DNA of 20,728 bases from UMGS172 sp045649545 (GCA_045649545.1 JAZRQE010000057.1:1-20728); one strand, 5' to 3'; shown: positions 12,874-19,969, counted from the first letter of the stretch. The notes: generated by a model not told the origin, from the letters alone. Made by a program: numbers and translations.

Positions 12874-13727
12874 TGGATGACCATTTTTTAAGAAGACAAC
12901 AAGAGCGTAAGCGACAGGAACGTATAAAAAGAGCAAAGCGTAAAAATATGATTATTTATATTGAAAGCTTAGCTATTATTGTTCTTGCGATTTCTCTCGT
13001 AATTGTCAGTGTAAATTACGTTTCTTTAAAAGGCAAACTTTCTGAAAATCCTTCAAGCGATGTTAACTCCGGGACTTCCGGTGTTACTTCGTCGGATACT
13101 TCTTCGGCTGATTTGATGAAAGCTGAATTAGATAAATGGTATATGAAATTGGTCAACCCTGATAACAGTGTTGACCGCAACTTTATTTCAAACGTTGACC
13201 TTTTGGAGATTAATTCAAAATATACAAGCGGCTCACAGTCAAGCAAAATGTTGGACAGACGAGTAGTTGAGAACTTTGAAAATATGTGTAAAGCTGCCGA
13301 AAGCGACGGTATAGCACTTATTTCAATTTCATCATACCGCACCTATTCCTATCAGGAATCGTTATATAAAAACCGCGTTCAGCGTTGTATTAATGAGGGT
13401 TTATCAAGAACTGAAGCCGAGAAAAAAGCCGCCACAATTGTAGCAATACCTGGAACGAGCGAACATCACTTGGGATTAGCGGTTGATATCAACTCGGTTG
13501 AAACCTCATTTGAAAACACTTCCGCTTTCAGATGGTTGCAAGAAAATGCTGAAAATTTCGGATTTATTTTGCGTTATCCAAAGGACAAGCAGGAGATTAC
13601 CAAGATTATTTATGAGCCGTGGCACTACCGCTATGTAGGTGTTGAGCACGCTAAGGCAATTAACGACCTTGGAATGTGTTTTGAAGAATATGTAGAGTAT
13701 CTTTCAAACGGCGGTGTAAAAAAATAA
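12873..13727 (+). CDS. Membrane-anchored VanY-like D,D-carboxypeptidase
   Basis: This 284-aa protein trims the terminal D-alanine of peptidoglycan pentapeptides outside the cell. A basic cytoplasmic tail (1-25) is followed by one membrane segment (about 26-48, signal-anchor), a Ser/Thr/Gly-rich linker (about 58-80), and the zinc peptidase domain. The VanY motifs are SSYRTYSYQ (153-161), SEHHLGLAVD (196-205; zinc ligands H198 and D205) and EPWHYRYVG (248-256; base E248, ligand H251). All catalytic residues are intact. The ATG shares its A with the serA stop, so it is probably translated by coupling; only a weak GAGTGAGAG lies before it. Pairing a serine-synthesis enzyme with a cell-wall peptidase has no obvious logic. 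No vancomycin-resistance partners are present, so a housekeeping role is likely. Confidence 0.9.
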   Translation: MDDHFLRRQQERKRQERIKRAKRKNMIIYIESLAIIVLAISLVIVSVNYVSLKGKLSENPSSDVNSGTSGVTSSDTSSADLMKAELDKWYMKLVNPDNSVDRNFISNVDLLEINSKYTSGSQSSKMLDRRVVENFENMCKAAESDGIALISISSYRTYSYQESLYKNRVQRCINEGLSRTEAEKKAATIVAIPGTSEHHLGLAVDINSVETSFENTSAFRWLQENAENFGFILRYPKDKQEITKIIYEPWHYRYVGVEHAKAINDLGMCFEEYVEYLSNGGVKK

Positions 13728-13736
13728 AAATTATAG

Positions 13737-13765
13737 TTGACAAATTGATGTTTGTGTGCTATAAT
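13737..13765 (+). promoter_or_regulatory. Consensus promoter of the infC-rpmI-rplT operon
   Basis: Perfect TTGACA and TATAAT with 17 nt between and a TG extended -10: the strongest sigma-A promoter of the window, as expected for translation genes. Confidence 0.9.
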
Positions 13766-13771
13766 CCATTA

Positions 13772-13900
13772 GACAACAAAGAAGGGCTATCCGCTCTCAC
13801 CTCAAAGTTTCGTCTTAAGAGGTCAATATGCTTTGCCTTTTACGGTAATTATGCTTATTGAAGTGCGGATATAATATGTCCGCACTTTTGTTTTATTTTT
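13772..13900 (+). promoter_or_regulatory. infC-rpmI-rplT leader with attenuator (L20-leader type)
   Basis: A leader of about 140 nt ends in an intrinsic terminator (9-bp stem 13861-13869 with 13879-13887, then TTGTTTT) just before the infC SD. TATCCGC (13788-13794) can pair with GCGGATA (13865-13871), the terminator's left arm, giving a mutually exclusive antiterminator. In Bacillus subtilis the same operon is shut down by ribosomal protein L20 binding to its leader; position and layout make the same control likely here. L20 binding itself is inferred. Confidence 0.75.
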
Positions 13901-13915
13901 CGGAGGTGTTTTACT

Positions 13916-14434
13916 ATCAGTAAACAAGAACTGCCCATCAATGAAGAAATTAAAGAGAAAGAAGTACGAGTTATCGATTCTGACGGTTCTCAGCTCGGTC
14001 TTATGTCTTCAAAAGATGCTTTAGGAAAGGCTATCGAGAAAGATTTAGACTTGGTTTTGATTGCTCCCAATGCAAAGCCGCCTGTATGTAAGATTATGGA
14101 TTACGGTAAGTATTTGTTTGAGCAAGCAAAGCGTGAGAAAGAAGCTAAAAAGAAGCAAAAAACTGTTGAAATTAAAGAAATTCGTCTCGGTCTCGCCATT
14201 GATGTTCATGATTTTGAGACAAAAGGCAACCAAGCCAAAAAATTCATTTCAGGTGGAGATAAGGTTAAGGTTTCCATTCGTTTCAGAGGTCGTGAGTTAG
14301 GTCATCCTGAAATCGGTCTTGACGTTATGAAACGTTTCGCCGATTACTGCTCGGAAGTAGCTGTTGTTGAAAAGCCTGCCAAAATGGAAGGCCGCAATAT
14401 GCTAATGTTCCTTGCTCCGAAACCGGTTAAATAA
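13916..14434 (+). CDS. infC: Translation initiation factor IF-3
   Basis: IF-3 binds the 30S subunit, prevents 50S joining and checks the start codon. The 172-aa frame is typical: N-terminal domain ('INEEIKEKEVRVIDSDGSQLGLMSSKDAL'), a lysine-rich linker helix ('YLFEQAKREKEAKKKQK') and the C-terminal domain ('EIRLGLAIDVHDFETKGNQAKKFI...RFRGRE'). No ATG, GTG or TTG stands at the beginning; the conserved N-terminus reaches back to an ATC at 13916, placed 9 nt after GGAGG, so ATC is the likely start codon. Rare starts (ATT in E. coli) are a known self-regulating feature of infC. The first in-frame ATG (14003) would remove 29 conserved residues. First gene of infC-rpmI-rplT, spaced 30 and 38 nt apart. 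Confidence 0.93.
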   Translation: MSKQELPINEEIKEKEVRVIDSDGSQLGLMSSKDALGKAIEKDLDLVLIAPNAKPPVCKIMDYGKYLFEQAKREKEAKKKQKTVEIKEIRLGLAIDVHDFETKGNQAKKFISGGDKVKVSIRFRGRELGHPEIGLDVMKRFADYCSEVAVVEKPAKMEGRNMLMFLAPKPVK

Positions 14435-14464
14435 TGTTAATTAAATCTCAAGGAGGAAATTCAA

Positions 14465-14662
14465 ATGCCTAAGATTAAAACTCACAGTGGTGCAAAAAAG
14501 CGTTTTAAACTTACCAAGCTCGGAAAGGTAAAGCGTGCACATGCTTACAAGTCACACATTCTTAATAAGAAGACCACAAAGCGTAAGAGAAATCTTCGCC
14601 AGGCCGCAGTTGTTGATGCAACAAATGTAGCAAAGGTCAAGAAAATGATTCCTTATAAATAA
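14465..14662 (+). CDS. rpmI: Ribosomal protein bL35
   Basis: A 65-aa, very basic protein of the large ribosomal subunit with the standard sequence (MPKIKTHSGAKKRFKLT at the start, then KRAHAYKSHIL and KTTKRKRNLRQ). Length matches the family. AAGGAGG lies 8 nt before the ATG. It is translated between infC and rplT from the same transcript. Confidence 0.98.
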   Translation: MPKIKTHSGAKKRFKLTKLGKVKRAHAYKSHILNKKTTKRKRNLRQAAVVDATNVAKVKKMIPYK

Positions 14663-14700
14663 GGAAAACCGCTAATTTAAATTAAACGGAGGTTGCTAAC

Positions 14701-15057
14701 ATGGCACGTATTAAAGGCGCTATTATGACGCGTAAAAGAAGAAAGAAAGTTTTAAAGCTTGCCAAGGGTTACTTTGGTGCTAAATCTAAATTGTTTAAGA
14801 CTGCCAAAGAAGCAGTTATGAAATCTGGCAACTATGCTTACATCGGTCGTCGTCTTAAGAAGAGAGATTTCCGTAAGCTCTGGATTACCAGAATCTCTGC
14901 TGCTGCTAAAATGAACGGTATGAACTATTCTACCCTCATGAACGGTCTTAAGAAAGCAGGCGTTGAGCTCAACCGTAAGATGCTTTCTGAGATTGCTATT
15001 CACGATGCTGCTGGTTTCACTGCTCTTTGTGAAAAGGCTAAAGCTGCTTTAAAATAA
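14701..15057 (+). CDS. rplT: Ribosomal protein bL20
   Basis: A 118-aa basic protein that binds 23S rRNA early in 50S assembly. The family pattern is complete: MARIKGAIMTRKRRKKVLKL, GYFGAKSKLFKTAKEAVMKS, YIGRRLKKRDFRKLWI and a C-terminal globular part. In Firmicutes it is also the repressor of its own operon by binding the infC leader, which is present here. GGAGG is 8 nt before the ATG. Two terminator hairpins follow. Confidence 0.98.
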   Translation: MARIKGAIMTRKRRKKVLKLAKGYFGAKSKLFKTAKEAVMKSGNYAYIGRRLKKRDFRKLWITRISAAAKMNGMNYSTLMNGLKKAGVELNRKMLSEIAIHDAAGFTALCEKAKAALK

Positions 15058-15065
15058 GATAATTT

Positions 15066-15096
15066 AAGACCTGCCGTTTGGCAGGTCTTTTAATTT
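15066..15096 (+). terminator. Terminator of the infC operon
   Basis: A perfect 10-bp GC-rich stem (15066-15075 and 15080-15089, loop GTTT) with a T-rich tail, 8 nt after the rplT stop. Confidence 0.92.
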
Positions 15097-15098
15097 AT

Positions 15099-15129
15099 AA
15101 AAAAACCGAGGAGATATCCTCGGTTTTTT
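15099..15129 (-). terminator. Terminator of 6S RNA (bidirectional)
   Basis: A perfect 13-bp stem (15100-15112 with 15117-15129, loop GATA) with A- and T-runs at its base. On the minus strand it lies about 20 nt beyond the 6S RNA 3' stem, and on the plus strand it backs up the rplT terminator. Confidence 0.88.
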
Positions 15130-15147
15130 GCTTTGATTAAAGTTTTT

Positions 15148-15338
15148 GAACCCGCCCTGCCGTAAACCGTCGATTGATAACCTGCAAACAGCAGGTGGGT
15201 GTCGTCCTCACTGCTTTGTGCTTCCAACGTCCGGCAAAAGCCGGGAGGCCTGCATACCCACAGCAAGAGTACAACTCCCGTTAATAGAACTTGTAGGGTT
15301 ATAATAGACAGAATACACGCACAGGGCAGGCGGGCAAT
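15148..15338 (-). ncRNA. ssrS: 6S RNA
   Basis: The minus strand has the 6S RNA architecture of about 190 nt: a closing stem made by CCCGCC-TGCC (15324-15334) and GGCA-GGGCGGG (15150-15160); a large internal bubble; a conserved GACGACACCCACC segment followed by a small hairpin CCTGC/GCAGG on the 3' side of the bubble and GGTTA, closely like E. coli 6S RNA (GACGACAC..CACCT..AGGTTA); and an apical part with CCGGC/GCCGG. 6S RNA binds sigma-70/sigma-A RNA polymerase by mimicking an open promoter and tunes transcription in stationary phase. The exact ends are estimates. It lies 16-20 nt after the DUF1292 stop, and no clear separate promoter was found, so it may be processed from that transcript. 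Confidence 0.82.
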
Positions 15339-15353
15339 TTTTTCTGATACTAA

Positions 15354-15656
15354 TTAGTCATTTACATCTTCGATATCGAAGATGTCCTGTAAACGCTCGG
15401 TGAATGCGTCAACAATCATATCGTATTCGTCATCATCCTCAATATCTTCAAAAAACTCTTCACCGTTTTCTTCGTTAACCTTCAAGATAACAAGCTCACC
15501 GTTGTCATCAAGCATTTTTTGCGGGTCGTCATAAACGGGGAGAAGTGCAACGTAACGGGCTTCGTCGGTTTCGATGCGGTCAAGCACCTCAAATGTATAC
15601 TCTACACCGTCATCGTCTTCCAAAGTAATAATATCAGGATTGTATTCTTTTTCCAT
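15354..15656 (-). CDS. DUF1292 (YrzB-like) protein
   Basis: This 100-aa, strongly acidic cytoplasmic protein shows the DUF1292 pattern: 'DIITLEDDDGVEYTFEVLDRIETDEARYVALLPV' followed by 'GELVILKVNEENGEEFFEDIEDDDEYDMIVDAF'. The family is found across Firmicutes, often near the alaS-yrrK or yrzL region, and its function is not known. AAAGGAG lies 7 nt before the ATG and a sigma-A promoter at 15704-15732. Its 3' end contains a 22-bp perfect palindrome and is immediately followed by 6S RNA, an arrangement that suggests shared transcription. Confidence 0.9.
   Translation of the reverse strand: MEKEYNPDIITLEDDDGVEYTFEVLDRIETDEARYVALLPVYDDPQKMLDDNGELVILKVNEENGEEFFEDIEDDDEYDMIVDAFTERLQDIFDIEDVND
15364..15385. 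repeat. 22-bp perfect palindrome in the end of the DUF1292 gene
   Basis: The 22 bases read identically on both strands, centred on GATATC. They encode part of the DIFDIEDV tail. Located 26 nt before the 6S RNA 5' end, they may be an operator or an RNA processing structure, or a result of the acidic coding sequence. Confidence 0.6.
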
Positions 15657-15703
15657 AAGTATTCTCCTTTATATCTTGTCTTAATTGACCTTTTATATTC
15701 CTT

Positions 15704-15732
15704 ATTTTAACCTATTTTTTATAATTAGTCAA
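15704..15732 (-). promoter_or_regulatory. Promoter of the DUF1292-6S RNA unit
   Basis: On the minus strand TTGACT and TAAAAT are separated by 17 nt, ending about 47 nt before the start codon. Confidence 0.7.
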
Positions 15733-15757
15733 CAATATTGTGACATTAAAATTAAAT

Positions 15758-15783
15758 TGTACCTTCCCAAAAGGAAAGGTACA
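15758..15783 (-). terminator. Terminator of the dpaAB operon
   Basis: A 10-bp stem with a single-base bulge (15758-15767 and 15773-15783), followed on the minus strand by ATTTAATTTT, 5 nt after the dpaB stop. Confidence 0.7.
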
Positions 15784-15787
15784 TTTA

Positions 15788-16360
15788 TTAAAGCAATATT
15801 GGTTGCAATTGCTTGTTATTTAAAGCGGCTTCAATTGTATTTTTTATTAAATTAAAATCCGAAATACAGGAGTTGTGTTTATATTCCGGCAAATCTTGTT
15901 TAAATGGTACAAAATAAACGTTTTTACAGTTCATTAACGTACCGATGTTTTTAGCACTTGCACCTAATGCATCATTGGTTGAAGGTGCGATTATTAAAGG
16001 ACGCTCATTTCTTAGATGAGCCTTTGCTGCCATTGTAACCGAAGTATCGGTTATTCCGTTTGCCAATTTGCCTAAAGTGTTACCGGTGCAGGGAGCAATT
16101 ACCAAGACATCAAGCAATGCTTTTGGACCGATAGGTTCGGCACCTAATACAGTATGAATACATTTTTTATTACAAATTATTTCGACCGATTTGATGAAAT
16201 CTTCAGATTTACCAAAACGTGTGTCAGTTGTGTATACTGTTTCGGATAAAATCGGCGTTATATCAAAACCTTGATCAATTAAGGTTTGCATTTGAGGTAA
16301 AATTTCTTTGTGTGTACAAAATGAACCGCAAATTGCAAAGCCCAATCTGATAGGATTCAA
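15788..16360 (-). CDS. dpaB: Dipicolinate synthase subunit B
   Basis: DpaB (SpoVFB) is the flavoprotein-like subunit of dipicolinate synthase, which in the mother cell makes dipicolinic acid, the Ca-chelating compound that dries and stabilises the spore core. The 190-aa sequence has the flavoprotein start (IRLGFAICGSFCTHKEILP), the central DVLVIAPCTGNTLGKLANGITDTSVTMAAKAHLR and PLIIAPSTNDALG motifs typical of the family. Its ATG overlaps the dpaA stop by 4 nt (ATGA), so the two are translationally coupled at equal amounts. Presence of an intact pair means that this organism very likely forms heat-resistant endospores. Confidence 0.95.
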   Translation of the reverse strand: MNPIRLGFAICGSFCTHKEILPQMQTLIDQGFDITPILSETVYTTDTRFGKSEDFIKSVEIICNKKCIHTVLGAEPIGPKALLDVLVIAPCTGNTLGKLANGITDTSVTMAAKAHLRNERPLIIAPSTNDALGASAKNIGTLMNCKNVYFVPFKQDLPEYKHNSCISDFNLIKNTIEAALNNKQLQPILL

Positions 16361-17226
16361 GTTTTTTCCTCCTTATTGAGTTCGTTTAGGTGTTTAATTA
16401 TTTCCTCTGCAACATAGTTTCCGGCAGTTTTTGAAGAATATTTTCCGGGCAATCCACCGTAAACACCGCATTTAAGATTACGTAACTTGGCTTTTGTAAG
16501 GTCGATTCCTGAGTTAGAGGCTAAATCTAAAAACATTAAATCAGGTGAGCATTTATCAAAAAATGATGAATTTAACACAGGGTACGGAACTGTGTTGAAA
16601 ACGTAGTCTGCATTAAGGCTATTTTTAATACAGTTATCGGTTTTTAAGGAGATAATTCCATCTGCTTCAATTGTAGCAAGCGTACCGTCGTTACGCGAGG
16701 TTGCAATTACTTCAGAACCTAATGCTTTGAGATACTTGCTAAGTTGTTTACCAATTCTCCCGTATCCAATGACAACAGATTTTGAGTTATATATACTTCC
16801 ATCTGTCTCACTGATAGCAATAGACAGAGCAGCCTCGGCTGTAAGCACTGCATTTTTAACTGTTAAATATTCACTGTCATAATAATCAAAATACTTAATA
16901 CCTGATTTTTTCAGGTTTTCTTTGAATCCATCTTTAATTATACCGCCGAAAACATAATGCGGTTTTAGTTTAATTATATCTGCTAAATAATAATTTTCAT
17001 CGCATAACGGTGCGTTTACGGTAACATTATCGCGTGTGAGCGGTAGAGGTAACACAATCACGTCAGAATTTTTGATAGCGTTGGTTAAATCTGTATACTC
17101 TGTCAACTGTTCATTAGATTTTAAACCAATAACGCTGACATCATATCCCTTGGATTTTAGAAAAAGTGCCGTACTGATACTGCGTCGGTCGCCGCCAATA
17201 AAACAAATTTTGCGTACTGAAAACAA
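16357..17226 (-). CDS. dpaA: Dipicolinate synthase subunit A
   Basis: DpaA (SpoVFA) is the NAD(P)-dependent dehydrogenase-like subunit of dipicolinate synthase, converting dihydroxytetrahydrodipicolinate-type precursors of the lysine pathway to dipicolinic acid. The 289-aa product starts with KICFIGGDRRSISTALFLKSKGYDV, a family hallmark (GGDxR), has a Rossmann motif SVVIGYGRIGKQLSKYLKALG near residue 150 and ends with YGGLPGKYSSKTAGNYVAEEI. A TTG at 17226 is the probable start: AGGTG lies 7 nt before it. An upstream GTG at 17241 is itself part of the SD. The SD lies in the 3' arm of a hairpin that could block it. It is followed by dpaB with a 4-nt overlap and preceded by cca, 54 nt away. Confidence 0.93.
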   Translation of the reverse strand: MFSVRKICFIGGDRRSISTALFLKSKGYDVSVIGLKSNEQLTEYTDLTNAIKNSDVIVLPLPLTRDNVTVNAPLCDENYYLADIIKLKPHYVFGGIIKDGFKENLKKSGIKYFDYYDSEYLTVKNAVLTAEAALSIAISETDGSIYNSKSVVIGYGRIGKQLSKYLKALGSEVIATSRNDGTLATIEADGIISLKTDNCIKNSLNADYVFNTVPYPVLNSSFFDKCSPDLMFLDLASNSGIDLTKAKLRNLKCGVYGGLPGKYSSKTAGNYVAEEIIKHLNELNKEEKT

Positions 17227-17231
17227 AATTA

Positions 17232-17270
17232 AACACCTCACAAATGGTTCAATACATTTTATGAGGTGTT
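17232..17270 (-). promoter_or_regulatory. Hairpin covering the dpaA SD, with a sporulation-type -10 in its 5' arm
   Basis: Minus-strand AACACCTCA (17262-17270) pairs perfectly with TGAGGTGTT (17232-17240), the dpaA SD, and AAATG (17255-17259) pairs with CATTT (17242-17246) above a one-base mismatch. TAATTTTGTTTT follows, so for transcripts from cca it can act as a terminator. The 5' arm also contains CATAAAAT (17256-17263), close to the sigma-E/sigma-K -10 consensus; the matching -35 is weak. A start about 7 nt downstream would drop the 5' arm and free the SD. Confidence 0.5.
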
Positions 17271-17280
17271 AATTTGTTTG

Positions 17281-18444
17281 CTACAGGGTTTCAATTAAAC
17301 TGATTAATTTTTCTTTTCTGTTTAATTCGGGATTATCTATGACTTTATCTAACAGTTTTTCCAAAATCTCACCGATTTGGCAACCTTCAAAACCTAATAC
17401 TTTTAAATCGTTGCCGTTTATTGCTAAATTCTTAATTAAATATGGTTCATTGTTGTTAATTATATCATTAAGATAATTATATAAATTGTTTACATTTATA
17501 TTTAAACAATTATAATAATTTAAAATATTATTAATATGTTTAAATGAACAAAATTTTAGCAGAAGTTTAATATCGGACTTGCTTTTTGGGATTGGGGAAT
17601 TAATAAGTTCTGTGTAAATTATAACACTTTCGATTGTTTGGTTATCGGCTTTTAAATTTTTAAGAACTTTTAAAGCATCGTAATTGTTTTTATAACAAAA
17701 TACCGCAAAACGCAACGAAAAATCATATGTAAGATGTTTTAAAATTAAAGGCATCTCATTAGCGTTCATTCCTAAAAAAGATAACGCACCGCATTTTAAA
17801 AGCAGATTTATACCTTCAGGGTTTTTAGTGGTTAATGCACGTTTAAGTTCTGCAAAAATTCGCTCAACGCTGATATTTTCAAGCAAATACGATAAATTTA
17901 AAGCACTTTTAAGGGTGTTTCCCTCTATTTCAAACCCTAACTGTGCCGAAAAGCGGAACAGACGCATAATTCTTAAAGCGTCTTCTGAAAATCTTTCTTG
18001 AGGCTCACCGATACAACGTAAAATTTTATTTTTAATGTCAGAAATACCGTTTTGAGGGTCATAAATTCCTTTAATAGGATTATATAAAATAGCGTTAACT
18101 GTAAAATCTCTACGCTTTAAATCTTCGTCTACACTTTTTACAAAATCAACATCATCCGGTGAACGGTGGTCAGAATACTGTCCTTCGGTGCGGTAGGTCG
18201 TTACTTCAATATTGCCATAGGGAGTTACAACTGTAACAGTACCGTGTTGAATTCCGGTAGAAACTGTTTTCGGAAAAATGGACATAACAGTTTCAGGCTT
18301 TGCGTTAGTGGTTATATCATAGTCGGAGGGTACGAAGCCCATAATCAGGTCACGCACTGCTCCGCCGACACACCAAGCCTCAAAACCGGCATTTTCGAGT
18401 ATTATTAAACTGTCTTTTACATATTTTGGCAGATTTAATTCCAT
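17281..18444 (-). CDS. cca: CCA tRNA nucleotidyltransferase
   Basis: This 387-aa class II nucleotidyltransferase adds or repairs the CCA 3' end of tRNAs. Key parts are the catalytic GGAVRD (27-32) with DYD (41-43, metal ligands D41 and D43), the RRDFTVNA motif, and the nucleotide-selecting EDALRIMRLFRFSAQL helix, followed by the family's body and tail, which is poor in conserved sequence. The tail (about residues 220-350) is unusually rich in Asn/Ile/Leu, reflecting local AT bias. The ATG at 18444 is preferred: GGTGA lies 6 nt upstream. Some tRNAs here already encode CCA (tRNA-Thr), so repair may be its main role. It is followed by dpaA after a terminator-like hairpin and is divergent from murC. 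Confidence 0.93.
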   Translation of the reverse strand: MELNLPKYVKDSLIILENAGFEAWCVGGAVRDLIMGFVPSDYDITTNAKPETVMSIFPKTVSTGIQHGTVTVVTPYGNIEVTTYRTEGQYSDHRSPDDVDFVKSVDEDLKRRDFTVNAILYNPIKGIYDPQNGISDIKNKILRCIGEPQERFSEDALRIMRLFRFSAQLGFEIEGNTLKSALNLSYLLENISVERIFAELKRALTTKNPEGINLLLKCGALSFLGMNANEMPLILKHLTYDFSLRFAVFCYKNNYDALKVLKNLKADNQTIESVIIYTELINSPIPKSKSDIKLLLKFCSFKHINNILNYYNCLNINVNNLYNYLNDIINNNEPYLIKNLAINGNDLKVLGFEGCQIGEILEKLLDKVIDNPELNRKEKLISLIETL

Positions 18445-18545
18445 ATTTTTCACCGAAAACAAAAATTTATGTTTATTTTTTTAGCGTGAGGATGTATAAT
18501 TAAATATATTATAACTGTTTTTTATAAAAAAGGGAAGTGCTTATT

Positions 18546-19922
18546 TTGAAATTAAATATTGCTGAAGATAAAATAATTGAAAATGCACATAAAATTCATA
18601 TGATTGGTATCGGCGGCTCGGGTATGTGCCCGCTAGCCGAAATTTTACATTCTAAGGGTTATGAATTGACAGGTTCCGATGTTAATGACAGTGACCCGCT
18701 AAAGCGTGTTAAAGCGCTTGGTGTCAAGGTTTTTATGGGACATAACGCCGAAAACGTTCACGGTGCAGATTTGATTGTTTACTCTGCTGCTATTAACAGT
18801 CAAAATCCCGAATTGCAGGAGGCTTCAACTCTGGGCATTCCGACAATGGAACGCTCTAAGCTTTTAGGTGCGATTACAAGAAAGTTTGACCGCGTAATCG
18901 GTGTTGCAGGCACGCACGGTAAAACTACAACTACCTCGTGTTTAACACAAGTTCTTGTTATGGCAAACGCTGACCCAACTGCAGTTATCGGCGGTAGATT
19001 GCCGCTTATTAACGCTAACGGAATCGCAGGAAAATCTGAATTTATGGTTTGTGAATCCTGCGAGTTTGTTGATACATTTTTACAACTTTCGCCTGATATG
19101 GCTGTGCTTTTGAATATTGACAATGACCATCTTGATTATTTTAAGACTATGGATAACTTAGTTGCGTCATTCAAAAAATTTGTCGGTATGTCAAAGGTTG
19201 CAGTCGTTAACGGCGATGATGAGTTAGCAATGAAAACAGTTGATGGATACGATGGTGAAATTATCACTTTCGGTTTAGATGAGAAGAATGATTATTATGC
19301 AACTAACATTGAAAAGGGTAGTTTTGGTTTCAAGTATACCGTAAATTTCAAAGGCAAGCCGTTATTTAACCTTACTTTATCTGTACCCGGTAAGCATAAT
19401 GTGCTTAATACCTTATCTGTTGTTGCCGCTTGCCGTTATTACGGAATAAATGACGAGGACATAAAGATTGGTATTGAGGTTTTTGGCGGTGCCGGTCGCA
19501 GATTTGAAAAATTAGGTGAGTGGAACGGAATTACCCTTGTAGACGATTATGCTCATCATCCGACTGAAATTGCTGCAACGCTTAATGCCGCAAAGCAACT
19601 GCATTTTAACCGCGTTATTGCAGTATTTCAACCGTTTACATTCTCACGTACAGAACTTTTAAAGAATGAGTTTATTGAGGCATTGTCTATTGCCGATAAG
19701 GTTGTTTTAACACCGATTATGGGTTCAAGAGAGGTGAATACAACCGGCATTTCGTCAGAAGATTTAGCTAAAGGTTTAAATGATTGCACCTGTGTGAGTG
19801 ATTTGAACGAAGCTGCTGAAGTTACAGTCAATTCTGCTAAACCGGGCGATATTATAATCACAATGGGTGGCGGAGATATTTATAAATCAGCCTACATTAT
19901 GCGAGAAAAATTAAGTAAATAA
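18546..19922 (+). CDS. murC: UDP-N-acetylmuramate--L-alanine ligase
   Basis: MurC adds L-alanine to UDP-MurNAc with ATP, the first peptide step of peptidoglycan synthesis in the cytoplasm. The 458-aa protein has the UDP-binding GIGGSGM (21-27), the ATP loop GTHGKTTTT (122-130), the Mur-ligase central motif (NIDNDHLDYF), DDYAHHPTEI in the C-terminal domain and the end motif MGGGDIY. All are intact. TTG at 18546 is the probable start, 10 nt after AAGGGA; a GTG at 18537 is only 1 nt away from it. It stands alone on its transcript, outside a dcw cluster, as often in Clostridia. A terminator follows. Confidence 0.95.
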   Translation: MKLNIAEDKIIENAHKIHMIGIGGSGMCPLAEILHSKGYELTGSDVNDSDPLKRVKALGVKVFMGHNAENVHGADLIVYSAAINSQNPELQEASTLGIPTMERSKLLGAITRKFDRVIGVAGTHGKTTTTSCLTQVLVMANADPTAVIGGRLPLINANGIAGKSEFMVCESCEFVDTFLQLSPDMAVLLNIDNDHLDYFKTMDNLVASFKKFVGMSKVAVVNGDDELAMKTVDGYDGEIITFGLDEKNDYYATNIEKGSFGFKYTVNFKGKPLFNLTLSVPGKHNVLNTLSVVAACRYYGINDEDIKIGIEVFGGAGRRFEKLGEWNGITLVDDYAHHPTEIAATLNAAKQLHFNRVIAVFQPFTFSRTELLKNEFIEALSIADKVVLTPIMGSREVNTTGISSEDLAKGLNDCTCVSDLNEAAEVTVNSAKPGDIIITMGGGDIYKSAYIMREKLSK

Positions 19923-19925
19923 ATT

Positions 19926-19957
19926 AAAACCGATACCGGCTACGGTATCGGTTTTTT
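19926..19957. terminator. Bidirectional terminator between murC and the potD-like gene
   Basis: A perfect 13-bp stem (19926-19938 and 19943-19955) with a GCTA loop and T-tail; AAAA on the other side serves the convergent gene. Confidence 0.92.
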
Positions 19958-19969
19958 GTTGAATTAACC

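Noticed and set aside
12873..13727. VanY-type vancomycin resistance gene
   Set aside because: There are no vanHAX or vanRS genes around; a housekeeping D,D-carboxypeptidase explains the sequence.
14003..14434. infC starting at the ATG 14003
   Set aside because: It would delete 29 conserved residues of the IF-3 N-terminal domain and has no SD, while ATC at 13916 has GGAGG at correct spacing.
15130..15350. Riboswitch, T-box, SRP RNA or RNase P RNA in the stretch beyond rplT
   Set aside because: No T-box, cobalamin box, SRP GGAAG-type core or RNase P core was found; the closing stem, 3' bubble hairpin and GACGACAC segment fit 6S RNA on the minus strand.
17227..17241. dpaA starting at the GTG 17241
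   Set aside because: That GTG is part of the SD-like GTGAGGTG itself; the TTG at 17226 is at the right spacing.
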